Assembly: GCA_001298575.1 (NCBI GenBank)
Contig: LJCV01000133.1
Location: 1 to 64,000 of the forward strand
DNA length: 64,000 bases
Reading direction: 5' to 3'
Source: Actinobacteria bacterium OK074
Lineage (GTDB): Bacteria > Actinomycetota > Actinomycetes > Streptomycetales > Streptomycetaceae
Below the pieces are notes generated by a model. That model saw only the letters and a program-made list of their open reading frames with translations. It did no database searches and was not told where the DNA came from. Both the position numbers and the translations under genes were made by a program. How positions within the stretch are numbered: position 1 is the first letter of the stretch; each line of letters begins with the position of its first letter. Positions 44,011 to 52,923 of the stretch are shown here, piece by piece.

Positions 44011-44115
44011 ACCCGGAAGCACGGGACCCGGAAGCACGGGACCCGGAAGCACGGGACCCGGAAGCACGGGACCCGGAAGCACGGGACCCGGAAGTGCGGG
44101 ACCTGGAAGCGCAGG
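44011..44115. repeat. Seven tandem 15-bp repeats upstream of hrdB
   Basis: Five identical units ACCCGGAAGCACGGG (44011-44085), then one with AGTGC (44086-44100) and one degenerate ACCTGGAAGCGCAGG (44101-44115). The decay toward the hrdB side suggests growth by slippage. Confidence 0.95.
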
Positions 44116-44347
44116 CCCCCGAAGACGGCGGGGCGGCGACCGGCGGATCGGCGGACGTGGCCGCACGGGATCGCCCGGCGGCGGCCGACCGGAATCGGCT
44201 GAGGCTCCGCCGGGACCAGCCGGGCCGGTCGGGAGGGGCGGGCTCGCCCTGGTCGGCAGGGCCGGTCGACCGTACGTGACCATGTCTGACCGCATCTAGT
44301 GGATTTTGAGTGGTTACGGGGTGTGACTCGGGCCACGAAGATTGGGC

Positions 44348-44374
44348 GTAACACTCCTCGGAACTGCGCGATGA
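44348..44374 (+). promoter_or_regulatory. ECF-type promoter of hrdB
   Basis: GTAAC (44348-44352) and CGATGA (44369-44374) are 16 bp apart, the AAC-type -35 and spacing of ECF sigma factors. In S. griseus the ECF sigma factor ShbA drives hrdB, and this arrangement fits that. Confidence 0.6.
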
Positions 44375-44540
44375 CCTAAGAGGTGACAGCCGAGGAGGGA
44401 ATACGGACGCCGTTCAAGGCGCTGTGCATCTTCCCGGCCCTTCGCCCGCGCCGTCGGCCCATCCCCAGTCGGCGGTCGTCGGCTCCTGTCCGTCCTGGAC
44501 GGGGCCGGAAGCCGTTTTCCAACGTTCCGAGAGGTTGTTC

Positions 44541-46076
44541 GTGTCGGCCAGCACATCCCGTACGCTCCCGCCGGAGATCGCCGAATCCATCTCTGTCATG
44601 GCGCTCATCGAGCGGGGAAAGGCTGAGGGGCAGATCGCCGGCGACGACGTGCGTCGGGCCTTCGAAGCTGACCAGATTCCGGCCACTCAGTGGAAGAACG
44701 TACTGCGCAGCCTCAACCAGATCCTCGAGGAAGAGGGTGTGACGCTGATGGTCAGTGCCGCGGAGCCCAAGCGCACCCGAAAGAGCGTCGCAGCGAAGAG
44801 TCCGGCCAAGCGCACCGCCACCAAGACGGTCGCGGCCAAGACGGTGACGACCAAGAAGGCCACCGCCGTCGCGGCCCCGGCCGCCCCCGCCGTGGCCGCT
44901 CCCGTCGCGGACGACGCGTCCGCCGGGAAGGCCGTGGCCAAGAAGGCGACGCCCGCGAAGAAGGCCGTCGCGAAGAAGACGGTCGCCAAGAAGACGGCGG
45001 CCAAGAAGACCGACGCCAAGAAGGACGACGTCGAGCTGGTCGACGAAGAGCTCGAGGAGACCCCCGGCAAGGCCGGCGAGGAGCCCGAGGGCACGGAGAA
45101 CGCCGGCTTCGTCCTGTCCGACGAGGACGAGGACGACGCGCCCGCCCAGCAGGTCGCCGCCGCCGGTGCCACCGCGGACCCGGTCAAGGACTACCTCAAG
45201 CAGATCGGCAAGGTCCCCCTCCTCAACGCCGAGCAGGAGGTCGAACTCGCCAAGCGCATCGAGGCCGGTCTGTTCGCCGAGGACAAGCTGGCCAACGCCG
45301 ACAAGCTCGCTCCCAAGCTCAAGCGTGAGCTGGAGATCATCGCCGAGGACGGCCGCCGCGCCAAGAACCACCTCCTGGAGGCCAACCTCCGTCTGGTGGT
45401 CTCCCTGGCCAAGCGCTACACCGGCCGCGGCATGCTCTTCCTGGACCTCATCCAGGAGGGCAACCTCGGTCTGATCCGCGCGGTCGAGAAGTTCGACTAC
45501 ACCAAGGGCTACAAGTTCTCCACGTACGCCACCTGGTGGATCCGTCAGGCCATCACGCGCGCGATGGCCGACCAGGCCCGCACCATCCGTATCCCGGTGC
45601 ACATGGTCGAGGTCATCAACAAGCTCGCGCGCGTGCAGCGCCAGATGCTCCAGGACCTGGGCCGCGAGCCCACCCCGGAGGAGCTGGCCAAGGAACTCGA
45701 CATGACCCCCGAGAAGGTCATCGAGGTCCAGAAGTACGGCCGTGAGCCCATCTCGCTGCACACCCCCCTGGGCGAGGACGGCGACAGCGAGTTCGGTGAC
45801 CTCATCGAGGACTCCGAGGCCGTCGTCCCGGCCGACGCGGTCAGCTTCACGCTCCTCCAGGAGCAGCTGCACTCCGTCCTGGACACCCTGTCCGAGCGCG
45901 AGGCGGGCGTCGTCTCGATGCGCTTCGGTCTCACCGACGGTCAGCCGAAGACCCTCGACGAGATCGGCAAGGTCTACGGCGTCACGCGCGAGCGGATCCG
46001 TCAGATCGAGTCCAAGACGATGTCGAAGCTCCGCCACCCGTCCCGTTCCCAGGTCCTGCGCGACTACCTGGACTAG
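44541..46076 (+). CDS. hrdB: Principal RNA polymerase sigma factor HrdB
   Basis: A 511-residue group 1 sigma-70 factor directing transcription of housekeeping genes. Region 1.1 (about 1-75) begins [19 protein letters not shown] Lys/Ala-rich histone-like stretch (about 85-160, [14 protein letters not shown]) and an acidic stretch follow, typical of Streptomyces HrdB. Conserved regions: 1.2 [20 protein letters not shown], 2.3-2.4 [20 protein letters not shown], 3, and 4.2 [17 protein letters not shown]. The C-terminus [15 protein letters not shown] is invariant. GTG 44541 has ribosome site GAGAGG and gives the known length. The in-frame extension to 44424 is non-coding leader. Confidence 0.98.
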   Translation: MSASTSRTLPPEIAESISVMALIERGKAEGQIAGDDVRRAFEADQIPATQWKNVLRSLNQILEEEGVTLMVSAAEPKRTRKSVAAKSPAKRTATKTVAAKTVTTKKATAVAAPAAPAVAAPVADDASAGKAVAKKATPAKKAVAKKTVAKKTAAKKTDAKKDDVELVDEELEETPGKAGEEPEGTENAGFVLSDEDEDDAPAQQVAAAGATADPVKDYLKQIGKVPLLNAEQEVELAKRIEAGLFAEDKLANADKLAPKLKRELEIIAEDGRRAKNHLLEANLRLVVSLAKRYTGRGMLFLDLIQEGNLGLIRAVEKFDYTKGYKFSTYATWWIRQAITRAMADQARTIRIPVHMVEVINKLARVQRQMLQDLGREPTPEELAKELDMTPEKVIEVQKYGREPISLHTPLGEDGDSEFGDLIEDSEAVVPADAVSFTLLQEQLHSVLDTLSEREAGVVSMRFGLTDGQPKTLDEIGKVYGVTRERIRQIESKTMSKLRHPSRSQVLRDYLD

Positions 46077-46110
46077 GAACGGCCGCTCCCCGGCCGGGGA
46101 GCACCGTGTG

Positions 46111-46160
46111 ATCGCCCGAGGGCCCGGCCTCCACGACGGAGGACCGGGCCCTCGGGCGAT
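46111..46160 (+). terminator. Strong terminator after hrdB
   Basis: A perfect 17-bp stem (46111-46127 with 46144-46160) extended inside by CCTCC/GGAGG. A separate 18-bp perfect palindrome (GCTCCCCGGCCGGGGAGC, 46085-46102) lies just before it. Confidence 0.9.
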
Positions 46161-46232
46161 GTTGCGTGTGCGCGACGCGCCCGGGTGAATCACTGTGGGT
46201 GTTCCATGACCACCTCACCGTCAGGAGCGCGC

Positions 46233-47054
46233 ATGCGTCGTCCCCTCGTCCGAGCGCTGGCCCTCGGGGCCGCGGCAGCGGTGATACCGCTGGCGTCCCC
46301 CGCGCCCGCCACCGCCGACAGCATCGTCATCGGCGGCTATCCGGTCGACGTCGCCCAGAGCCCCTGGGCGGTCGCGCTGTCCAGCCGTGACCGGTTCGGA
46401 GGTACGCGGGCGGGGCAGTTCTGCGGCGGGGTGGTGATCGGCCCGTCCACCGTCCTGACCGCGGCCCACTGCCTCGGCTCGCCGGTCCTGGGGGGCGCGC
46501 CGCAGCAGTCGGGCGACCTGAAGGTCATCGCGAACCGTACGGACCTGGTGTCGGCGCAGGGCCAGGAGATCCCGGTGAGCGCGACCTGGATCAACCCGGG
46601 CTACGACAGCGACACGAACGCCGGCGACTTCGCCGTCCTCACGCTGGCCTCGCCGCTGCCCGAAAGCTCGGTCATCCGTATGGCCGCGGCCGGAGATCCC
46701 GCCTACACGCCGGGAACGGCCGCCGTGGTCTACGGCTGGGGCGACACCACCGGCGGCGGCACCTACCCGACCAGGCTGCGCGCGTCGAACGTGCACGTCC
46801 TGCCCGACAGCACCTGCGCGCAGGCGTATGCCCGGGGCTCGGACGGCACCTACGTGGCCGCCTCCATGCTGTGCGCGGGGGAGACCGCGGGAGGCCGGGA
46901 CGCCTGCCAGGGGGACAGCGGCGGACCGCTGGTCGCCCAGGGACGTCTGATCGGCCTGGTGTCGTGGGGGAGCGGCTGCGGTCTCGTCGGGTACCCGGGC
47001 GTGTACACCCGGGTCTCGGACGTCGTCAGCACGCTGAGCGGGAGTCCCGGGTGA
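46233..47054 (+). CDS. Secreted trypsin-like serine protease
   Basis: A 273-residue S1-family protease. A signal peptide (MRRPLVRALA then hydrophobic residues, cleavage near ATA-DS at 28-29) leads almost directly into IVIGGYPV, so there is little or no propeptide. The catalytic triad is H79 (TAAHC), D132 (NAGDFAVLTL) and S229 (GDSGGP). D223, six residues before the Ser, indicates trypsin-like Arg/Lys preference. Cysteines pair as in chymotrypsin folds. ATG 46233 has ribosome site AGGAG. Flanked by terminators, so monocistronic. Confidence 0.93.
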   Translation: MRRPLVRALALGAAAAVIPLASPAPATADSIVIGGYPVDVAQSPWAVALSSRDRFGGTRAGQFCGGVVIGPSTVLTAAHCLGSPVLGGAPQQSGDLKVIANRTDLVSAQGQEIPVSATWINPGYDSDTNAGDFAVLTLASPLPESSVIRMAAAGDPAYTPGTAAVVYGWGDTTGGGTYPTRLRASNVHVLPDSTCAQAYARGSDGTYVAASMLCAGETAGGRDACQGDSGGPLVAQGRLIGLVSWGSGCGLVGYPGVYTRVSDVVSTLSGSPG

Positions 47055-47153
47055 GCCCGAGGAAGGCCGCCGAGCGCTGCTCCTGAGCCGTTTCCTGCGT
47101 CCCGGCGCCGACGGTGAGCCGTAGGCGTAGGGAACCACGAAATGGTACGAGTA

Positions 47154-47188
47154 CGGGCGGACCCCCCTCTTTCAAGGGTGTCCGCCCG
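47154..47188. terminator. Hairpin terminator between the protease and DUF7455 genes
   Basis: CGGGCGGAC (47154-47162) pairs with GTCCGCCCG (47180-47188), with weak inner pairing, between two convergent genes. Confidence 0.75.
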
Positions 47189-47239
47189 CTTGCCGGTCCG
47201 GCCCCGGCGCCGGCACTCGCTCGTCGTTGATGCGAAGTG

Positions 47240-47476
47240 TCAGCGCTCTTCCTCGGAGGCGCTTGCCTGAGCCTGAGCGGACGTCAGTCGCTCCGTCTCA
47301 TCCTGTATGTCAGCGGCGATCTTCTTGAGTTCCGGCTCGAACTTGCGACCGTGGTGGGCGCAGAAGAGCAGTTCTCCACCGCTCAGGAGGCGCACGCGAA
47401 GGTACGCCTGGGCACCGCAGCGGTCGCAGCGGTCAGCGGCCGTCAGCGGGGTCGCGGTTGTCAGAACAGTAGTCAC
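47240..47476 (-). CDS. DUF7455-type small zinc-ribbon-like protein
   Basis: A 78-residue actinobacterial protein. CDRCGAQAYLRVRL and LLFCAHHGRKFEPEL place a CxxC pair and a Cys-x-His-His cluster like a zinc ribbon; a charged C-terminal helix follows. The family is conserved next to hrdB in actinobacteria but is functionally uncharacterised. Start ATG 47476. A 13-bp palindrome (AGCTCGTCGAGCT, 47491-47503) lies in its leader. Confidence 0.8.
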   Translation of the reverse strand: MTTVLTTATPLTAADRCDRCGAQAYLRVRLLSGGELLFCAHHGRKFEPELKKIAADIQDETERLTSAQAQASASEEER

Positions 47477-47941
47477 GTCGCCTCTTCTCTAGCTCGACGA
47501 GCTGTCGTACCAGGGTCAACATCCAACCAGGCCGAAAACGTTCCCGCTCGCGGCTTCTCCTCGAAAAATTTCTTTCCGGGCCGGCTGTCTGCTGCCGGTT
47601 GGCGGCGAATGAGCCGTAGTGCGTGTCAGTGTGTCTTACGGTTTCGCGCTGTGGGTCGGTTGTCCTGCGGGTGTCTTGCAGGTGGTACGTCCTCCCGGCT
47701 GGATTGCCGGTTGTTCATGAGGACGTGCCCGGAGCCTAAATGGTTCATGCCTCGAAGGGAACGTGATATGTACTTCACTCCATCGAGGGATCGAACGCCC
47801 GTGCGACGCTCGACTAGTCTGTGACGATGCCGAGGGTGGTGTTACAACGGCCCTACCAGGCATCGGTACCCTCGGACCGGCAACCGTAGCCCGACCCTCG
47901 CCCAAGAGGGCCCAACTGAAATTCAGCGAGGAGCGAACCGC
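47477..47941. other. 465-bp divergent region between the DUF7455 gene and parE
   Basis: Relatively AT-rich for this genome (for example TCGAAAAATTTC, 47562-47573). It contains the palindrome at 47491-47503 and a possible parE -10 (TAGTCT, 47815-47820). No gene seen. Confidence 0.6.
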
Positions 47942-50065
47942 GTGACCGCCGATACGTCCGTGCCGTCCACAGCGCTGCTGACCGGAGCAGACCGGGACGG
48001 TTCCAACTACACCGCGCGGCACCTGCTCGTCCTTGAGGGGCTCGAAGCGGTCCGCAAGCGCCCCGGTATGTACATCGGATCGACCGACAGTCGCGGTCTG
48101 ATGCACTGCCTCTGGGAGATCATCGACAACTCCGTCGACGAGGCCCTCGGTGGCTACTGCGACCACATCGACGTGATCCTGCACGACGACGCCTCCGTCG
48201 AGGTCCGGGACAACGGCCGCGGCATCCCCGTCGACGTCGAGCCCAAGACCGGCCTGTCCGGCGTCGAGGTCGTCATGACCAAGCTGCACGCCGGCGGCAA
48301 GTTCGGCGGCGGCTCGTACGCGGCCTCCGGCGGTCTGCACGGCGTCGGCGCCTCGGTGGTGAACGCCCTCTCCGCGCGCCTCGACGTCGAGGTCGACCGC
48401 AATGGCCAGACGCACGCCATCAGCTTCCGCCGCGGGGTGCCGGGAGAGTTCGCCACGGCCGGTCCCGACTCCGGGTTCGAGGCCACGGGCGGTCTGCGCA
48501 AGACCAAGAAGATCGCCAGGACCCGTACCGGCACGCGCGTGCGGTACTGGGCCGACCGGCAGATCTTCCTCAAGGACGCCAAGCTCTCCCTGGAGCACCT
48601 GCACCAGCGCGCCCGCCAGACCGCCTTCCTGGTGCCCGGCCTGACCATCGTCGTCCGCGACGAGTTCGGTCTGGGCGAGGGCAGCAGCAAGGGCGAGGAG
48701 TCCTTCCGCTTCGACGGCGGCATCAGCGAGTTCTGCGAGTACCTCGCCGTCGACAAGCCGGTCTGCGACGTCCTCCGCTTCTCCGGGCAGGGCAGCTTCA
48801 AGGAGACCGTTCCGGTTCTCGACGACAAGGGGCAGATGACCCCCACCGAGGTGACCCGCGAACTCGGTGTCGACGTCGCCATGCGCTGGGGTACCGGCTA
48901 CGACACGACGGTCAGGTCGTTCGTCAACATCATCGCCACCCCGAAGGGCGGCACCCATGCCGCCGGCTTCGAGCAGGCCATCGTCAAGACGCTGAACGAG
49001 GTGCTGCGGGCGAAGAAGCTGCTCCGCGTCGCCGAGGACGGCATCATCAAGGACGACGCCCTTGAGGGCCTCACCGCGGTGGTCACCGTCCGGCTGGCCG
49101 AACCGCAGTTCGAGGGGCAGACGAAGGAGATCCTCGGCACCTCGGCGGCCCGGCGCATCGTCCTGAACGTGGTCTCCAACGAACTCAAGACCTTCCTGAC
49201 GTCCACGAAGCGGGACCAGGCAGCGCAGGCCCGTGTCGTCCTGGAGAAGGCCGTCGCGGCGGCCCGTACCCGGGTCGCGGCCCGCCAGCACAAGGACGCA
49301 CAGCGCCGCAAGACGGCCCTGGAGACCTCGTCGCTGCCCGCCAAGCTCGCCGACTGCCGCAGCGACGACGTCGAGCGCAGCGAACTCTTCATCGTCGAGG
49401 GCGACTCGGCGCTCGGTACGGCGAAGCTCGCCCGCAACTCCGAGTTCCAGGCGCTGCTGCCGATCCGCGGCAAGATCCTCAACGTCCAGAAGTCGTCCGT
49501 CACCGACATGCTGAAGAACGTCGAGTGCGGCGCGATCATCCAGGTCATAGGAGCGGGGTCGGGCCGGACCTTCGACATCGACGCGGCCCGCTACGGCAAG
49601 ATCATCATGATGACCGACGCCGATGTGGACGGGTCGCACATCCGGTGCCTGCTGCTGACGCTGTTCCAGCGCTACATGCGGCCCATGGTGGAGGCGGGAC
49701 GGGTGTTCGCCGCGGTGCCGCCGCTGCACCGCATCGAGCTCATCCAGCCCAGGAAGGGCCAGGACAAGTACGTCTACACGTACTCGGACCGCGAACTGCG
49801 CGAGAAGCTCCTGGAGTTCCAGAGCAAGGGCGTGCGGTACAAGGACTCCATCCAGCGCTACAAGGGCCTCGGCGAGATGGACGCCGACCAGCTGGCCGAG
49901 ACGACGATGGACCCCCGCCACCGCACCCTGCGCCGGATCAACCTCTCCGACCTGGACGCGGCCGAGTCGGTGTTCGACCTGCTGATGGGGAACGACGTGG
50001 CGCCGCGGAAGGAGTTCATTTCCAGCTCGGCGGCGACGTTGGACCGGTCACGCATCGATGCGTGA
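47942..50065 (+). CDS. parE: DNA topoisomerase IV subunit B (ParE/GyrB2)
   Basis: A 707-residue GHKL ATPase subunit of a type IIA topoisomerase that decatenates chromosomes. ATPase domain: EIIDNSVDEALGG (Mg/ATP-binding Asn), DNGRGIPVD, and GGLHGVGASVVNALS. Transducer domain with the conserved Lys in FEGQTKEILG. TOPRIM domain: EGDSALGTAK with the catalytic Glu, and MTDADVDGSHIR with the DxD metal site. The C-terminus has QRYKGLGEM. In Streptomyces this second gyrB-like gene near hrdB encodes ParE, while gyrB lies near oriC. GTG 47942 has ribosome site GAGGAG. Confidence 0.94.
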   Translation: MTADTSVPSTALLTGADRDGSNYTARHLLVLEGLEAVRKRPGMYIGSTDSRGLMHCLWEIIDNSVDEALGGYCDHIDVILHDDASVEVRDNGRGIPVDVEPKTGLSGVEVVMTKLHAGGKFGGGSYAASGGLHGVGASVVNALSARLDVEVDRNGQTHAISFRRGVPGEFATAGPDSGFEATGGLRKTKKIARTRTGTRVRYWADRQIFLKDAKLSLEHLHQRARQTAFLVPGLTIVVRDEFGLGEGSSKGEESFRFDGGISEFCEYLAVDKPVCDVLRFSGQGSFKETVPVLDDKGQMTPTEVTRELGVDVAMRWGTGYDTTVRSFVNIIATPKGGTHAAGFEQAIVKTLNEVLRAKKLLRVAEDGIIKDDALEGLTAVVTVRLAEPQFEGQTKEILGTSAARRIVLNVVSNELKTFLTSTKRDQAAQARVVLEKAVAAARTRVAARQHKDAQRRKTALETSSLPAKLADCRSDDVERSELFIVEGDSALGTAKLARNSEFQALLPIRGKILNVQKSSVTDMLKNVECGAIIQVIGAGSGRTFDIDAARYGKIIMMTDADVDGSHIRCLLLTLFQRYMRPMVEAGRVFAAVPPLHRIELIQPRKGQDKYVYTYSDRELREKLLEFQSKGVRYKDSIQRYKGLGEMDADQLAETTMDPRHRTLRRINLSDLDAAESVFDLLMGNDVAPRKEFISSSAATLDRSRIDA

Positions 50066-50066
50066 C
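50047..50066. repeat. Perfect 20-bp palindrome covering the parE stop codon
   Basis: GTCACGCATCGATGCGTGAC is its own complement; the parE TGA (50063-50065) lies within its right arm. Confidence 0.9.
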
Positions 50067-50072
50067 GCTGCG

Positions 50073-50114
50073 CTGGGCCTGGGCCTGGGCCTGGGCCTGG
50101 GCCTGGGCCTGGGC
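50073..50114. repeat. Seven tandem CTGGGC hexamers
   Basis: Seven uninterrupted copies of CTGGGC starting 8 bp after the parE stop. Confidence 0.95.
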
Positions 50115-50127
50115 GGGGGCGCCCGGT

Positions 50128-50278
50128 AGCTCGGGGGCGGGGGTGCGTTGGCGACTGCGGGTACGCCGTGGTGGTCCGCGCGGTTCCCCGCGCCCCTGAA
50201 GGCCGGGCTGTGCCTCGGGCTTTTCACAAGGCGGGGCGCAGCCCCTGCCTTGCCTTCAGGGGCGCGGGGAACCGCGCG
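50128..50278. repeat. Dispersed intergenic element, copy C, as a facing pair
   Basis: A full-length element in minus orientation (50128-50203) faces a second, partial one in plus orientation (from 50252). Their ends form a perfect 27-bp inverted repeat, 50177-50203 with 50252-50278, around a 48-nt spacer. This could fold into a large hairpin and stop transcription after parE. Confidence 0.85.
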
Positions 50279-50484
50279 ATCAGCCCCCACCCACCCGCAC
50301 CCGAACGCCCGCCCCGAGACCCCCCGCCAGGCGATCTCCACCCGCGGGTGGAGGCTTCGGCGGGGAGCGGCTCCACCCTTGATCCACCCCTGCTCCGATC
50401 CCCTGGCCTGCCGGATTCCGTAATTTCGGAGGGGTCGGCGGCAACCGCTGCCGGCACCACCCCTTCCGTCCGACGGAGGCAGTG

Positions 50485-51009
50485 ATGTCCGGGCTCACCG
50501 ATGTTCTGCTGGTCTGCGCAGTCGTCGTTCTGGTTGTCTCACGTCAGGTTCGCGCGCAGCGGATCGGTACGGACCGCCGCTGGTGGGTGCTTCCCGCCGT
50601 GCTCGGCTTTCTTGCCCTGCGCGAGTCGGGACTCGTCGATCCCCGGCACCGGGCCGAGTCGGTCGTGCTGCTCGGCGTCGAACTGGTCATCGGCCTCGCG
50701 ACAGGGGCCGGCTGGGCGTTCACCACACGCGTGTGGGCGGAGCCCGACGGCAGCGTGTGGAGCAAGGGCACCAGGGCCACCCTCGGCATATGGGTCGTCG
50801 GCATCGCGCTGCGCGTCGGCGTGTACGGGATCGGCGCGGCGCTCGGCGTACGCCAGGACACCTCCGCCGTGCTGTTCGCGCTCGCGGTGACGCTGCTGGT
50901 CCGCTCCGGAATCCTGGTGCTGCGGGCGCAGTCCCTGGACCGGTCGTCGGGAGAAGCCGCGGCGTACGGTGGCGGCCTGCCCCGTTTCCCGAGGAAGGAG
51001 CGCGTATGA
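50485..51009 (+). CDS. DUF1453-like integral membrane protein
   Basis: A 174-residue membrane protein with about five hydrophobic segments (DVLLVCAVVVLVVSRQV, WVLPAVLGFLAL, VVLLGVELVIGLATGAGWAF, TLGIWVVGIALRVGVYGIGA, SAVLFALAVTLLVRSGILVL). The pattern resembles CcdC/DUF1453 proteins. Its stop overlaps the start of the next gene (ATGA), placing it in an operon with a sensor kinase and suggesting an accessory role in signalling. The ATG at 50485 has ribosome site GGAGG; GTG 50482 is an alternative. Confidence 0.75.
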   Translation: MSGLTDVLLVCAVVVLVVSRQVRAQRIGTDRRWWVLPAVLGFLALRESGLVDPRHRAESVVLLGVELVIGLATGAGWAFTTRVWAEPDGSVWSKGTRATLGIWVVGIALRVGVYGIGAALGVRQDTSAVLFALAVTLLVRSGILVLRAQSLDRSSGEAAAYGGGLPRFPRKERV

Positions 51010-52157
51010 CGGAGAACGTCTGGACGCGCTGGCCGTCCCGCGAGGCTCTGGAAGCCGCCGAGAAGCCGCTGGCCAGGCGTGTGCTGAGCCGAACCGTGCG
51101 GACCCTGGTCCTCGGCATGCTGCTGTGGGGCGCCTACAACAGCGCCGACGTCCGCGGTTGGCGCCTGCTCGTGGGCGTGGTGGGTGTCCTGCTGAGCGCC
51201 GCGGTGGCCTGGGGCTTCTGGCGGGCGACGCTGGCGCACCGGCTGTGGCCGTCGCTGGCTCTGGTGACCGTTCTCCTGGGGCTCGCGGTCGTCGGGCCGA
51301 TGGCCGGGTTCCGGGTTCCCGCGCTGATCCTGTGGTGCGGGTGCGCCGTCTCCGCGTTGGAGCGGCTGCCCCTCGCGGCGGCACTGCCCGTGGCCTCGGT
51401 CGCCCTCGCCGCGTACGCCGCCGTCAACAACGACGTATGGCTGACGACCGCGGCCACGACGGTGGGGCTCGGTCTCGCCGGATACGTCCTGCGGCTGGAC
51501 GCGGAGGCGCGTGGCAGTGCCCTGCGGCTGCTGGCCCAGGAACGGGCGGCGCGGGCGGCGGAGGCGGAGTCGGCGGCGCTGGCGGAGCGGGCCAGGATCG
51601 CGCGGGAGATCCACGACGTGCTGGCGCACAGCCTCTCCGCACAGCTCGTCCACCTGGAGGCGGCCCGGCTGCTGATCGAGAGGGGAGCCGACCGGGACCG
51701 GATACTCGAACGGGTCGTGGCGGCACGGGGCATGGCGCGCGACGGTCTGGCCGAAACACGGCAGGCGCTGTCCGCGCTGCGCGGTGAGATGTCCCCGCTG
51801 GAGGACTTCCTGAGCGAGCTGGTCTCCGCCACGGACGGTGCGGACGTCACCGTTGCGGGTGAACGGCGGCAGCTGCCGGCGGAGGCGTCGCAGGCGGTGC
51901 GCAGAGTCGCCCAGGAGGCGCTGACGAACGCTCGCAAGCACGCCCCCCGGGCGAAGGTGCGGGTACGGCTGGAGTACGGCGACGGCGAGGTCACCCTGGA
52001 CGTCAGGGACACCGGCGGTTCGCCGGGGGAACTCAGTGGTTCGGGTGCGGGGTACGGTCTGCGGGGCATGCGGGAGCGTGCCGAGTTGCTGGGCGGTTCG
52101 CTGGAGGCGGGACCGCACGAGGAGGGGTTTGTGGTGACGTTGAAGGTGCCCGCATGA
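51006..52157 (+). CDS. NarL-family sensor histidine kinase
   Basis: A 383-residue membrane kinase. About five closely spaced hydrophobic segments (31-160) form an intramembrane sensor of DesK-like appearance with no extracellular domain. The HisKA_3 helix carries H203 in ARIAREIHDVLAHSLSAQL, and the HATPase_c domain shows AQEALTNARKHA and VRDTGG. The ATG overlaps the upstream membrane protein's stop. The cognate response regulator follows 13 nt downstream. DesK-like kinases sense membrane or envelope state. The signal here is unknown. Confidence 0.92.
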   Translation: MTENVWTRWPSREALEAAEKPLARRVLSRTVRTLVLGMLLWGAYNSADVRGWRLLVGVVGVLLSAAVAWGFWRATLAHRLWPSLALVTVLLGLAVVGPMAGFRVPALILWCGCAVSALERLPLAAALPVASVALAAYAAVNNDVWLTTAATTVGLGLAGYVLRLDAEARGSALRLLAQERAARAAEAESAALAERARIAREIHDVLAHSLSAQLVHLEAARLLIERGADRDRILERVVAARGMARDGLAETRQALSALRGEMSPLEDFLSELVSATDGADVTVAGERRQLPAEASQAVRRVAQEALTNARKHAPRAKVRVRLEYGDGEVTLDVRDTGGSPGELSGSGAGYGLRGMRERAELLGGSLEAGPHEEGFVVTLKVPA

Positions 52158-52170
52158 GGGAGCGGACGGC

Positions 52171-52863
52171 ATGACGGAGGACGGGGGGACGAAGTCGGCG
52201 CGGGTCGTCGTGGTGGACGACCAGACGGTGGTGCGTGAGGGCATCGTGATGCTGCTGGGGCTGCTGCCCGGTGTCGAGGTCGTGGGCGCGGCCGGTGACG
52301 GGCTGGAGGCGGTGCAACTGGTGGCCGAACTCGCCCCGGACGTCGTCCTGATGGACCTGCGCATGCCGCGCTGCGACGGGGTGGAGGCGACCCGGCGCAT
52401 CCGGGCGGAGTACCCGGGCACCCAGGTCGTCGTGCTGACCACGTTCGCGGACGACGACTCGCTGTTCCCGGCCCTGCGGGCGGGCGCGCGCGGCTATCTC
52501 ACCAAGGACGCGGGCGGCGAGGAGATCGTCCGGGCCGTGCACGACGTGCTGTCCGGCCAGGCCGGGCTGTCGCCGAGCATCCAACGGCGGCTGCTGGAGC
52601 GGGTGTCGGGCGTGGAACCGGTCGTACCGCAGTCGGCGCAGCCGCCGGACGGGCTCACCGCGCGGGAGACCGAGGTGCTCGTCCTGATCGCCGACGGGTT
52701 CAGCAACCAGCAGATCGCGCACCAGCTGCATGTCTCCACGGCCACGGTCAAGACGCACATCAACAACCTCTTCGCCAAGACGGGGCTCAAGGACCGTGCG
52801 CAGGCGGTCCGTTACGCCTATGCGAAGGGCCTGGCACGGCCCCGCGCCGACGGAGTCACCTGA
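52171..52863 (+). CDS. NarL/LuxR-family response regulator
   Basis: A 230-residue regulator paired with the kinase upstream. Receiver domain: VVVVDDQ acidic pocket, phospho-acceptor D62 in VLMDLRMP, switch Thr in VLTTF and Lys in GYLTKD. LuxR helix-turn-helix (about 165-225): LTARETEVLVLIADGFSNQQ, then VSTATVKTHINNLFAK. Ribosome site GAGGGAG precedes ATG 52171. The symporter operon begins 60 bp downstream on the same strand and is a plausible target. Confidence 0.93.
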   Translation: MTEDGGTKSARVVVVDDQTVVREGIVMLLGLLPGVEVVGAAGDGLEAVQLVAELAPDVVLMDLRMPRCDGVEATRRIRAEYPGTQVVVLTTFADDDSLFPALRAGARGYLTKDAGGEEIVRAVHDVLSGQAGLSPSIQRRLLERVSGVEPVVPQSAQPPDGLTARETEVLVLIADGFSNQQIAHQLHVSTATVKTHINNLFAKTGLKDRAQAVRYAYAKGLARPRADGVT

Positions 52864-52923
52864 TGGGGTGAAGCGCGCGGGGAAGAAGAGTCGGGGATCT
52901 TCCCGTTCTGTCCATCCTTGGGC

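Larger units (their letters stand above)
43919..44540. other. 622-bp whiH-hrdB intergenic region
   Basis: Holds the whiH terminator, a 15-bp tandem repeat array and the hrdB promoter with a leader of about 160 nt. A short open frame through the repeats (RKHGT periods) is not a gene. Confidence 0.8.
50066..50484. other. 419-bp repeat-filled intergenic region after parE
   Basis: Contains seven CTGGGC hexamers and a facing pair of dispersed elements. Nothing coding-like is visible. Confidence 0.8.

Noticed and set aside
44011..44115. CRISPR array
   Set aside because: Units are contiguous 15-mers without spacers and no cas gene is present.
44008..44202. Short open frame encoding repeated RKHGT pentapeptides
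   Set aside because: Produced by the 15-bp tandem repeat; no ribosome site and the array is also open in other frames.
44398..44414. Sigma-R (GGAAT...GTT) promoter for hrdB
   Set aside because: GGAAT is present but the GTT is only 9 bp away instead of 18-19, so the spacing is wrong.
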